Origin: Jatrophihabitans_A sp035248685
GTDB lineage: Bacteria; Actinomycetota; Actinomycetes; Mycobacteriales; Jatrophihabitantaceae
NCBI GenBank assembly: GCA_035248685.1
Contig: DATFHF010000065.1
Coordinates: 1-22,454 of the forward strand
Direction: 5' to 3'
DNA: 22,454 nucleotides
Shown here: piece after piece, positions 8,404-15,152 of the stretch
Layout of the letters: each line of letters begins with the position of its first letter
Numbering within the stretch: position 1 is the first letter of the stretch
The notes under the pieces: generated by a model
Told to the model about the DNA's origin: nothing
What the model saw: the letters and a program-made list of their open reading frames with translations, nothing else
Databases searched by the model: none
Made by a program: the position numbers and the translations under genes

Positions 8404-8404
8404 C

Positions 8405-10735
8405 GTGCGAGTCGTAACGTTCTACTCCTACAAGGGCGGGACGGGTAGAACACTGCTGCTCGCCAATATCGCGGTGCTGGCAGCGCGACTCGGTCAACGC
8501 GTGGTCGCTCTCGACCTCGACCTAGAGGCACCGGGGCTGGCCTACAAGCTACTTGGGAACGTGCCGGACAGTCCCGGTTTCACCGGCTGGCTGAGCGACT
8601 TTGGCCGTCCTACCAGCGACAATCTCGCATTGCCACTCGTCCCAATATCAATCGACCGACCCTTCGTCCCAGGTGGTGAACTCCTGCTTCTTCCTGCCGG
8701 GCCGTTGCCCTCGCTCGGGTATCTGCATGACCTGCGCGAGTTGCAGGAGCGCGGGCTGTTCTCCGAAGACCGTGCGATCGACGCGTTGTTGAGCCTGCGG
8801 GATCAGATCGCACGGGATGTTAATCCGGACCTGTTGCTTATCGATGCCCGCACCGGAGTAACAACGACGAACGCAATCACCAATCGAGTATTGGCCGATG
8901 ATGTCGTAGCATTGGCGCTCGATACACCGGAGCAGCTGGATGGCACCCGAGCGGTGCTGCGCTCGCTCGCTCCGCTGACCAAGCCCGGCAGCGATGAGCC
9001 ATTGGGACTGCATGTTGTGTTAACACGCATCCAGGGCCGGCCGGCCGAGGTCAGTTCATATGAGTGGACGGCCGAAGAACGTGCCAAGGCCGAGCGCGTC
9101 GCCGAATTCCTGCGTGAGCCGGCGATCCCGCTGGCAGCCACACTGGACGTGCAGCGCGTACATCTACTGCATGACGAGGTCAGCCTGTACCGCGGCGACA
9201 TCGTGTTAATGCGGCGCGATGACGCACTGGATGCCACCGCATTGCACGTGGACTACCTACGGATTGCCCGTACGTTGTTGGGAGATGTCGTCGATGCGTC
9301 CGCCGACGTCGCCTTTCGGGCGGTCTCTGATGCGACCGCTCGACAACGGATGTCGCGCTTCTTCGGTCGCCCGTTCGAAAACACGGCGACGCTAGAGATT
9401 CAAGCGGGTTCGACGGAATCCGTTCACTTAGACGACGAAGGTCAAGAACTCCTGCAGCGAGTCGAGGCAGCTCGGCAGCAGGCACTCAATGATCCGAACG
9501 TATTGCCAGAGCTGGCTTCGCTGCTTACCGCCCTCTCGGAGCAACAAGCCCAACTGGCGAGCACCGGAGCTGCGATTGAGGCCGCTACCGAAGCGGCCGC
9601 CTGGTATCGGGCATTGACGATCACCGATCCTGACCGCTACCGTCCCAGCTTGGCAGATTCCTTGCATAGTCTGGGCGACCGTTTGGCCGACGTGGGCCGA
9701 CGGGCCGAGGCCGTCCGGTTCACCGAAGAAGCAGTCGCCATCTACCGCGAGCTGGCAGCCACCACTCCAGACCGCTACCGCTCCGAGCTAGCTGATTCGT
9801 TGATCAGCTTGGGCGCTCGCCTCGGCGACCTGGCACGACACGAGGAGGCGTTGACTGTCGCCCAGGAATCGGTCGCCATCTACCGCGAACTGACTGCTAG
9901 CGTCCCCGACCGCTACCTCTCCGAGCTGGCTAGAGCGTTGATCAGCCTGGGCACTCGCCTTGGTGAACTAGACCGGGAAGGGGATGCACTGCCGATCACG
10001 CAGGAATCGGTCGCGATCTATCAGGAACTCGCAGTTAGCAGCCCGACCCGCTACCGCCCCGATCTGGCCAAAGCGTTGCACAGCCTAGGCATTCGCCTCG
10101 GTAGGTTGGCACGACACGAGGAGGCGTTGACTGTCGCTCAGGAATCGGTCGCCATCTACCGCGAACTGACTGCTAGCGCCCCCAACCGCTACCGTCCCGA
10201 GCTGGCCAAAGGGTTGAATAGCGTAAGTATCTATCTCCGCAACCTGGCACGACACGAGGAGGCGTTGGCTGTCGCGCAGGAGTCGGTCGCGATCTACCGC
10301 GAACTCGCGGGTACCACCCCGACCCGCTACCGGCCGGAACTGGCAGGCACGCTTTATAACCTGGGAATCTACTTCCATGATCTATCGCGACATGAGGATG
10401 CGTTTGCAGCAGCACAGGAGTCGGTCGCGACCTACCGCGAACTCGCTGTTACCAACCGGGACCGCTACCAGCCCGACTTGGCAGACTCGCTGCATAACCT
10501 AGGCTTCTACCTTCTCCGTGAGCCCGAACGGCAGGAGGAGGCGTTCGCAGCAGCACAGGAATCGATCGCGATCTATCGGAACTTGGCGGTCACCGTGCCG
10601 GATCGCTACCACCCGAGGCTCGCGACAGCTCTGACCCTGCTTGCCGCTCTGCTCGACGCGACGAACGAGAAACCCGCGGCGGCTCAGGCACGCGCGGAGG
10701 CAAGCGCCCTACGCGTGGAGTCGCTGGATAGCTGA
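8405..10735 (+). CDS. KGGTGR-motif ParA/MinD-like ATPase with C-terminal TPR repeats
   Basis: The 776-residue protein starts MRVVTFYSYKGGTGRT. Residues 10-16 are a deviant Walker A in which Arg15 takes the place of the usual catalytic Lys before the Thr. The A' strand is VVALDLDLEAPGLA (33-46) and a switch-like LLLIDARTG lies at 143-151. This is the KGGVGR-variant branch of SIMIBI ATPases. Residues about 300-409 link to seven 46-47-residue TPR-like repeats at 410-732 and a degenerate eighth. Related ATPase/TPR proteins in actinobacteria occur beside signalling or conflict genes; that comparison is from memory. The GTG at 8405, one base after the preceding stop, is chosen because the ATPase strand begins there; the frame is open further upstream but that stretch overlaps the previous gene. 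It is the last gene of the module and ends inside a hairpin. Confidence 0.85.
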   Translation: MRVVTFYSYKGGTGRTLLLANIAVLAARLGQRVVALDLDLEAPGLAYKLLGNVPDSPGFTGWLSDFGRPTSDNLALPLVPISIDRPFVPGGELLLLPAGPLPSLGYLHDLRELQERGLFSEDRAIDALLSLRDQIARDVNPDLLLIDARTGVTTTNAITNRVLADDVVALALDTPEQLDGTRAVLRSLAPLTKPGSDEPLGLHVVLTRIQGRPAEVSSYEWTAEERAKAERVAEFLREPAIPLAATLDVQRVHLLHDEVSLYRGDIVLMRRDDALDATALHVDYLRIARTLLGDVVDASADVAFRAVSDATARQRMSRFFGRPFENTATLEIQAGSTESVHLDDEGQELLQRVEAARQQALNDPNVLPELASLLTALSEQQAQLASTGAAIEAATEAAAWYRALTITDPDRYRPSLADSLHSLGDRLADVGRRAEAVRFTEEAVAIYRELAATTPDRYRSELADSLISLGARLGDLARHEEALTVAQESVAIYRELTASVPDRYLSELARALISLGTRLGELDREGDALPITQESVAIYQELAVSSPTRYRPDLAKALHSLGIRLGRLARHEEALTVAQESVAIYRELTASAPNRYRPELAKGLNSVSIYLRNLARHEEALAVAQESVAIYRELAGTTPTRYRPELAGTLYNLGIYFHDLSRHEDAFAAAQESVATYRELAVTNRDRYQPDLADSLHNLGFYLLREPERQEEAFAAAQESIAIYRNLAVTVPDRYHPRLATALTLLAALLDATNEKPAAAQARAEASALRVESLDS
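9632..10600 (+). repeat. Seven tandem 138-141-bp units encoding TPR-like repeats
   Basis: Each unit encodes about 46 residues with the pattern x-RY-x-P-x-LA-x-x-L-x-x-L-G ... R-x-EA-x-x-x-x-ES-x-A-x-YREL-A. Units begin at 9632, 9770, 9908, 10046, 10184, 10322 and 10460; the last is 47 residues and a degenerate partial unit follows at 10601. DNA conservation is uneven. Bases 9831-9917 and 10107-10193, exactly two units apart, differ at only three of 87 positions, and a related copy begins at 10245. This points to recent unit duplication or gene conversion. Confidence 0.9.
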
Positions 10736-10748
10736 GTTCGCTCAGCTA
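10729..10748 (+). terminator. Perfect 8-bp hairpin with TTCG loop at the end of the ATPase-TPR gene
   Basis: TAGCTGAG, loop TTCG, CTCAGCTA form a perfect inverted repeat that spans the TGA stop (10733-10735). A TTCG tetraloop is unusually stable in RNA. There is no T-tract after it, which is common for actinobacterial terminators. It probably ends or stabilises the transcript of the three-gene module and separates it from the membrane-protein gene. Confidence 0.5.
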
Positions 10749-10779
10749 CCTGCGGTACTCGTCGAAACCCTGAGCTTGT

Positions 10780-11604
10780 GTGAAGAGGCAATTCACAGCT
10801 GGCCGCTGGCAGACTGGACTGGTGTTGGACGTCTCGAGGTCGCTGGTCGACACCGCCGGCGACCCCGCCATGTTCGAGCGCAACCTGGCCCGGCGGGTGC
10901 TGGCGGAGGTGCGCTGGTCGATCACCCGTCCCTACACCTGGCTGCTCGGCGTCGGGCTGAACCTGGCGCTGTCGCTGCTCTGGCTGCTGTGGGTGCCGTT
11001 GCGCGGCGGTAGCCACGGCGACTGGGTGATCCTGGTCGGGACGTACTTCGCGGTGTTCATCATGGCCGATGTCACCACTACCAACGTGCTCGGTCTGGAC
11101 GCGGCCCGGGTCCGGGTCAGCCTGGCCCGTGGCGTGCCGGTCCGGCGGATGCTGCTCACCAAGAACTGCGCGCTGCTGGTAATCGTGGGCCTGCCGACCC
11201 TGGTGTTGACCGCGTTCCTCACCGTACGCAGTGAAATTCCCTACCGGCTGGTGCTGACGCTGCCCGGTGTCGCGCTGCCCATCATGGCCTGGCTGGGCGT
11301 GGGCAACCTGGCCTCGGTGCTGCTGCCGGTGGCCACCCGCCCGGTCAGGCAACGCTGGCAGCAGCGCACCCAGCTGCTGCCCACCGCGCGCTGGCTCGTC
11401 CATCTGGCGTTGCCGTATGCCCTGCTGTACGCGGTGGATCCGGTCGGTGACGCCGCCACCGCGCTGTTCCGGTCGTTGCCGGCCGGCTGGCACACCGCGG
11501 GGCTGCACGGGTTGCTGCTGCTCACCATCGGCGCCGCGCTCTGGGCGGCCGGTACCTGGCTGGCCGACCGGCTGGTCGATCGGCGCGGGCTCCCGCTTCG
11601 GTAA
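10780..11604 (+). CDS. Polytopic membrane protein, possibly ABC-2-type permease-like
   Basis: The protein (up to 274 residues) shows about six hydrophobic stretches, among them WLLGVGLNLALSLLWLLWV, WVILVGTYFAVFIM, LLVIVGLPTLVLTAFL, VALPIMAWLGVGNLASVLL, LALPYALLYAV and LLLLTIGAALWAAGTWLA. A cytoplasmic-looking loop DAARVRVSLARGVPVRRMLLTKN precedes the third. This resembles permease subunits of ABC-2 exporters, but no ATP-binding partner is encoded next to it, so the function is open. The start is unsettled: GTG 10780, GTG 10822 and ATG 10870 are possible, none has a clear ribosome-binding site, and the first residues before about 15 look non-conserved. It returns to high G+C after the three-gene module. 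It ends three bases before the stop of the convergent MFS gene. Confidence 0.7.
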   Translation: MKRQFTAGRWQTGLVLDVSRSLVDTAGDPAMFERNLARRVLAEVRWSITRPYTWLLGVGLNLALSLLWLLWVPLRGGSHGDWVILVGTYFAVFIMADVTTTNVLGLDAARVRVSLARGVPVRRMLLTKNCALLVIVGLPTLVLTAFLTVRSEIPYRLVLTLPGVALPIMAWLGVGNLASVLLPVATRPVRQRWQQRTQLLPTARWLVHLALPYALLYAVDPVGDAATALFRSLPAGWHTAGLHGLLLLTIGAALWAAGTWLADRLVDRRGLPLR

Positions 11605-11606
11605 GA

Positions 11607-11623
11607 GCTACCGCTGCGGTAGC
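11607..11623. terminator. Hairpin at the convergent gene ends (possible two-way terminator)
   Basis: GCTACCG, loop CTG, CGGTAGC is a perfect 7-bp inverted repeat. It lies just past the membrane-protein TAA (11602-11604) and over the last codons of the MFS gene. It could stop transcription arriving from either side. No T-tract follows on either strand, so strength is uncertain. Confidence 0.35.
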
Positions 11624-13098
11624 GATTCGCTTTGCGCCAACTGCCGGCGCGGGCGCAGTACCCGCTCCTCGACTACGGTCAGCAGCAGCGCCGCGACCAG
11701 GAAGGCCACCGCGACCACCAGCCCTCGCTCCAACGCGCTGGCGTAGTCACCGCGAGTGGCGGACAGCCGGGCGAAGAACACCGAACCGACCGCGGCGATG
11801 CCGACCGCCGAGCCGATCCGCTGGCCGACCTGGATCAGGCCACCGGCGGTACCGGCCCGGTGCACCGGCACCTCGGACAGGGTCAGCGCCTGGTTGGGCG
11901 AGATGACCATGCCCGAACCCGCGCCGCCCGCGACCAGCGGGACGATCAGCGCCCAGCCGACCGCGTGCACCGGTGCCCAGGCCACCGCCCCGATCACCCC
12001 GAGGAAACCCAGCGTGGCCAGCACCAAGCCGAAGACCAGCAGCTTGCGGCCGAACCGGTGCACCACCCGACCGGCGATGCCGGCTGCGGCGCCGGAGGCC
12101 AGCGCAAACGGCAGCGTGGTCACACCGGCCAGCAACGCCGAGTAGCCGCGGCCGAACTGGAGCATCAGGGTGAGCACGAAGAACAGCGAGGTGAAGCCGG
12201 CGAAGAACACGGTGATCATCGAGCTGCCGAAGGAGAATGAGCGTTCGGCGAACAATGCCAGGTCGATCACCGGCTCCTTGCCACGGCGCCGGTAGCGCAC
12301 CTCCCAGCCGAGGAAGACCAGCAGCAGCAACAGCGCCACCGGCACCAGCAGCCACTTACCGCTGCCTTTCCATTGCTGCTCCTGCACGAACGGCAGCAGC
12401 AGGACGACGATGCCGACGCCGAGCAGCAGCACGCCGACCGGGTCGAGGTCAGATTGCGAGCTGCGCTGCGGACCGGCCGCCGCCGGCAGCAGTCGGAACG
12501 CGAACGGCAGCACCAGCACGCCGATCGGCAGGTTGACGAAGAACACCCAGCGCCAGCCGTCGGCCTGGCCGAACAGCTGGATCAGCAGGCCGCCGACGAC
12601 CGGTCCGAGCGCGGTGGACACCCCGACCGTCGCGCCGAACAACCCGAACGCCTTGGCGCGCTCCCGGCCGCGGAACAGTTGCTGGATCAGCGCACTGATC
12701 TGCGGGGTGAGCAGCCCGGCCGCCAGGCCCTGCACCAGGCGGGCGATCACCAGCCAGTCGGCGTTCGGCGCTGCGCCGCAGAGCACGCTAGCCGCGGTGA
12801 ATCCCTCCAGGCCGAGCATCCACAGTCGACGCCGGCCGCGCGCGTCCCCGAGCCGGCCGGCCGGCACCAGCAACAGGCCGAAGGTCAGCGAATAGCCGGA
12901 CAGCACCCACTGGATCTGATCGCCGCTGGCGTGCAGGCCGTGCGCCATCGACGGCAGCGCCACGTTCACGATGGAGATGTCGAGCAGCACCATGAACCCG
13001 CCGGCCAGGCAGACCGCCAACGCCTTCCAGCGATGGGGATCCGCCGCCTCCTCGGGTTCGGCAGCCGGCCTGGACCCTTCGGAGATCTGCGACGTCAC
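11608..13098 (-). CDS. MFS drug:H+ antiporter, DHA2 (EmrB/QacA-like) family
   Basis: The 496-residue protein has the long, about 14-helix layout of DHA2 exporters. Visible signatures are LDISIVNVALPSM at 39-51 (first-helix Asp motif), WVLSGYSLTFGLLLVPAGRLGDARGRRRLW around 64-93 with the motif A loop GRLGDARGRR, and GPVVGGLL typical of motif C. It is expected in the cytoplasmic membrane, exporting toxic compounds or drugs with proton exchange; substrates cannot be read. The GTG at 13098 overlaps the TGA of the diacylglycerol-kinase-like gene (GTGA), so translation is probably coupled. It is the last gene of the tatC-containing transcript and is convergent with the membrane-protein gene. Confidence 0.9.
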   Translation of the reverse strand: MTSQISEGSRPAAEPEEAADPHRWKALAVCLAGGFMVLLDISIVNVALPSMAHGLHASGDQIQWVLSGYSLTFGLLLVPAGRLGDARGRRRLWMLGLEGFTAASVLCGAAPNADWLVIARLVQGLAAGLLTPQISALIQQLFRGRERAKAFGLFGATVGVSTALGPVVGGLLIQLFGQADGWRWVFFVNLPIGVLVLPFAFRLLPAAAGPQRSSQSDLDPVGVLLLGVGIVVLLLPFVQEQQWKGSGKWLLVPVALLLLLVFLGWEVRYRRRGKEPVIDLALFAERSFSFGSSMITVFFAGFTSLFFVLTLMLQFGRGYSALLAGVTTLPFALASGAAAGIAGRVVHRFGRKLLVFGLVLATLGFLGVIGAVAWAPVHAVGWALIVPLVAGGAGSGMVISPNQALTLSEVPVHRAGTAGGLIQVGQRIGSAVGIAAVGSVFFARLSATRGDYASALERGLVVAVAFLVAALLLTVVEERVLRPRRQLAQSESLPQR

Positions 13099-14045
13099 CA
13101 GTCCATAGTGCCTGAGCCGGCCGGCCCGGTGACCGGCACCAGCACCGGCAGCGCGCGCGGCACGCAGCGGGTGCGCACGGGCAGCGGACCGACCCGCTCA
13201 CCGTCGGCGTAACACACCACCCTGGCCGCGTCCAGGCTCACCTCGCGAGCGCGGTGCTGGCTGACCGCCGGGTGACCGATGTGACCGGCACGCGGCAGCT
13301 TGGGAGCCAACCGAGCCAGCGTCAGCCGGGACACCGGTCCGACCACGGTGACGTCGAAGCTGCCGTCGTCCACGGTGGCGGTCGGGCACATCAGCTTGCC
13401 GCCGCCGTAACGCGGACCGTTGCCGACCGCGACCAGGGTGAGCGGACCGTCCAACTCGAGCTCGTCCAGGCAGAGCTGCATCCGGTGCGAGCGCAGCCGG
13501 ACCAGTTCGGCCGCGATGGCCAGGTCATACCGCCGCGGGCCGGAAGGCCAGCGCATGCGGTTGGCCCGCTCGTTGACGCCCGAGTCGAAGCCGGCATAGA
13601 GCATGGTCAGCCACCAGCGGCCGGACGCAGTCGGGGCCACCGGCACGCCGGCGCAGTAGCCCAGGTCGATCCGGGTGGTAGAACCGGCCAGCAGCGCGGT
13701 GAGCAGGCAGTCGGCGGCCAGCAGCGGATCGGCCGGCATGCCGAGCACGGCGGCCGAGTCGTTGCCGCTGCCGGCCGGCACCACACCCAGCGGGACGTTG
13801 CCCTCGGCCAGCGCGTTGGCTGCCAGATGCGCGATGCCGTCACCGCCGCAGACGATGACAGCGTCGGCGTCGGCAGCGGCCTGGGTCAGCAATGCCACCG
13901 ACTCGGCCGGGCTGTTGCCGACCAGCACCTGGACCTCGGCGTCGGTCCGCAACCGCTCGGCAACCCGGCCGCCGACCCGGACCGCCGCACCCTTATTCGC
14001 CGCCGGATTCACCACCAGCGCGATCGAGGGCCGGCGGGCGGTCAT
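13095..14045 (-). CDS. Diacylglycerol kinase-family lipid kinase (DagK/YegS/LCB5-like)
   Basis: The 316-residue protein carries the family motifs: VVNPAANKG at 11-19, the catalytic-domain GGDG at 67-70 (here GGDGI where GGDGT is usual), VPAGSGND at 89-96 (GSGND for the usual GTGND), and DDGSFDV with later PTATVDDGSFDVTVVG. It should phosphorylate a lipid such as diacylglycerol at the membrane using ATP. The open frame extends far upstream into tatC, but the ATG at 14045 overlaps the tatC TGA as ATGA and starts with the conserved IALVVNPAANKG strand, so that start is firm. A DagK-type gene behind tatC is, from memory, a common actinobacterial arrangement. Confidence 0.88.
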   Translation of the reverse strand: MTARRPSIALVVNPAANKGAAVRVGGRVAERLRTDAEVQVLVGNSPAESVALLTQAAADADAVIVCGGDGIAHLAANALAEGNVPLGVVPAGSGNDSAAVLGMPADPLLAADCLLTALLAGSTTRIDLGYCAGVPVAPTASGRWWLTMLYAGFDSGVNERANRMRWPSGPRRYDLAIAAELVRLRSHRMQLCLDELELDGPLTLVAVGNGPRYGGGKLMCPTATVDDGSFDVTVVGPVSRLTLARLAPKLPRAGHIGHPAVSQHRAREVSLDAARVVCYADGERVGPLPVRTRCVPRALPVLVPVTGPAGSGTMDW

Positions 14046-14941
14046 GGCAGGTCTGTCAGGTCGGGCTGCTCGATCCGCTCCGGTATCGGGTTCACGCTCG
14101 AGGCCACGTCGTCGGGCAGCTGTTGCTCGGCCTCGGCCAGTTGCCGACGCGCCCGCCTGCGGTCGTGCAGGAAACACCACAGCACGGCCAGTTCGAACAG
14201 CAGCACCATCGGCACCGCCATCGCCACCATCGTGAACGGGTCGGTGGACGGAGTGGCCACCGCGGCGAACAGGAAGATCAGGAAGATGCCGAGCCGCTGC
14301 CCGCGCTTGAGGATCGAGAACGGCAGCACCCGGGCCGCGTTCATCATCACGATCAGCAGTGGCAGTTCGAAGGACGCCCCGAACACCAGAATCACCAATG
14401 TGACAAAGGAGATGTAGGACGCCACGTCCAGCTGGGACTGCACTCCGGTGCCCGAGGACGAGATCAGGATCTCCAGGCCCTTGGCCAGCGTCAGGTAGGC
14501 CAGCCCGCCGCCGCAGGCGAACAGCAGCAGCGAGGACGTGATGAACCCGATCGACCAGCGGCGCTCGTTGCGCCGCAGGCCCGGCGTGACGAACGCCCAC
14601 AGCTGGTACAGCCAGAACGGTGAGGTGAGGATGGCGCCGGCGATCACCGACACCTTCAGCCGGGTGGTGAAACCGTCCAACGGGTTGCGGAACACCAGGC
14701 TGCAGTCCTGCTGGTTGCGCGCGCCGAACCGGTGCCGGTAGTTCACGTGGCAGTACGGGTGTTTCAGGATGCCCAGGATCCAGTCGTAGGCCAGGTAGCC
14801 GATCACGGCGCCGGCCGCTACGAACAGCATCACGATGATCAGCCGGCGACGCAGCTCGCGCAGATGGTCGAGGACCGACATCCGGCCCTCGGGGTTTGCC
14901 GACCGGCGGGCCCGGCGCGGGCGCCGCAGGACGTTGGTCAC
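14042..14941 (-). CDS. tatC: Sec-independent protein translocase TatC
   Basis: The 299-residue protein contains TatC hallmarks: HLRELRRRL at 26-34 with the signal-recognition Glu29, the first-loop FWLYQLWAFVTPGLRRNERR at about 109-128, and ATPSTDPFTM near residue 230 between helices. Six membrane helices are apparent. TatC is the twin-arginine receptor of the Tat pathway, which exports folded proteins; the Rieske lipoprotein at 20128 is a candidate client in this same window. A basic 20-residue N-terminal extension precedes the conserved part and a Pro/Glu-rich tail follows. The GTG start overlaps the stop of the small membrane-protein gene (GTGA). No tatA-type gene is adjacent. Confidence 0.95.
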   Translation of the reverse strand: MTNVLRRPRRARRSANPEGRMSVLDHLRELRRRLIIVMLFVAAGAVIGYLAYDWILGILKHPYCHVNYRHRFGARNQQDCSLVFRNPLDGFTTRLKVSVIAGAILTSPFWLYQLWAFVTPGLRRNERRWSIGFITSSLLLFACGGGLAYLTLAKGLEILISSSGTGVQSQLDVASYISFVTLVILVFGASFELPLLIVMMNAARVLPFSILKRGQRLGIFLIFLFAAVATPSTDPFTMVAMAVPMVLLFELAVLWCFLHDRRRARRQLAEAEQQLPDDVASSVNPIPERIEQPDLTDLP

Positions 14942-15141
14942 CGAGCCCGTCCGAGCCGATCCGTGGCGTGTTGCAGTTCGGTGCCGAGCGCGGTCAGCTC
15001 GGCCACCAGCTGAGCCAGTCGGGCTTGCTCGGATGCCAGCCGGCGGGATTTCCAGGTCAGCTCGTAGCCGGCGAAGCCGAGCAGCACGGTGGCGAACAGC
15101 GCGGCGAAGATCCAGCTACCGACGACCAGCCAACCCTGCAT
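14938..15141 (-). CDS. Small membrane protein with coiled-coil tail (67 aa), unknown function
   Basis: One hydrophobic helix (WLVVGSWIFAALFATVLLGFAGYEL, residues about 4-28) is followed by a basic turn WKSRR and a heptad-rich stretch of Leu/Ala/Glu (ARLAQLVAELTALGTELQ, 40-57) that should form a coiled coil. It sits exactly between pafC and tatC, where M. tuberculosis has tatA, and overlaps the tatC start by four bases. It lacks the TatA hallmark, a Phe-Gly hinge followed by a Lys-Leu-Pro amphipathic helix, so it should not be called TatA. The ATG at 15141 lies 11 bases after the pafC stop. The function is unknown; a division- or envelope-associated role would be speculation. Confidence 0.72.
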   Translation of the reverse strand: MQGWLVVGSWIFAALFATVLLGFAGYELTWKSRRLASEQARLAQLVAELTALGTELQHATDRLGRAR

Positions 15142-15152
15142 GACCGTGCAGC

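Noticed and set aside
9632..10600. Tandem 138-bp DNA repeats as CRISPR or satellite repeats
   Set aside because: The units are in frame, have no unique spacers, and encode clear TPR-like helices, so they are protein repeats.
7035..10735. FxSxx-COOH RiPP (Fxs) gene set, since related ATPase/TPR proteins can occur there
   Set aside because: I see no radical SAM protein, no short peptide ending in Phe-x-Ser-x-x and no HExxH protein in the module.
14046..14600. Long N-terminal extension (185 codons) of the diacylglycerol-kinase frame
   Set aside because: It lies entirely inside tatC in another frame. The ATGA overlap at 14042-14045 gives a natural start.
14938..15141. Calling the 67-aa protein TatA
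   Set aside because: Position and single helix fit, but the Phe-Gly hinge and Lys-Leu-Pro amphipathic helix are absent and a coiled coil follows instead.
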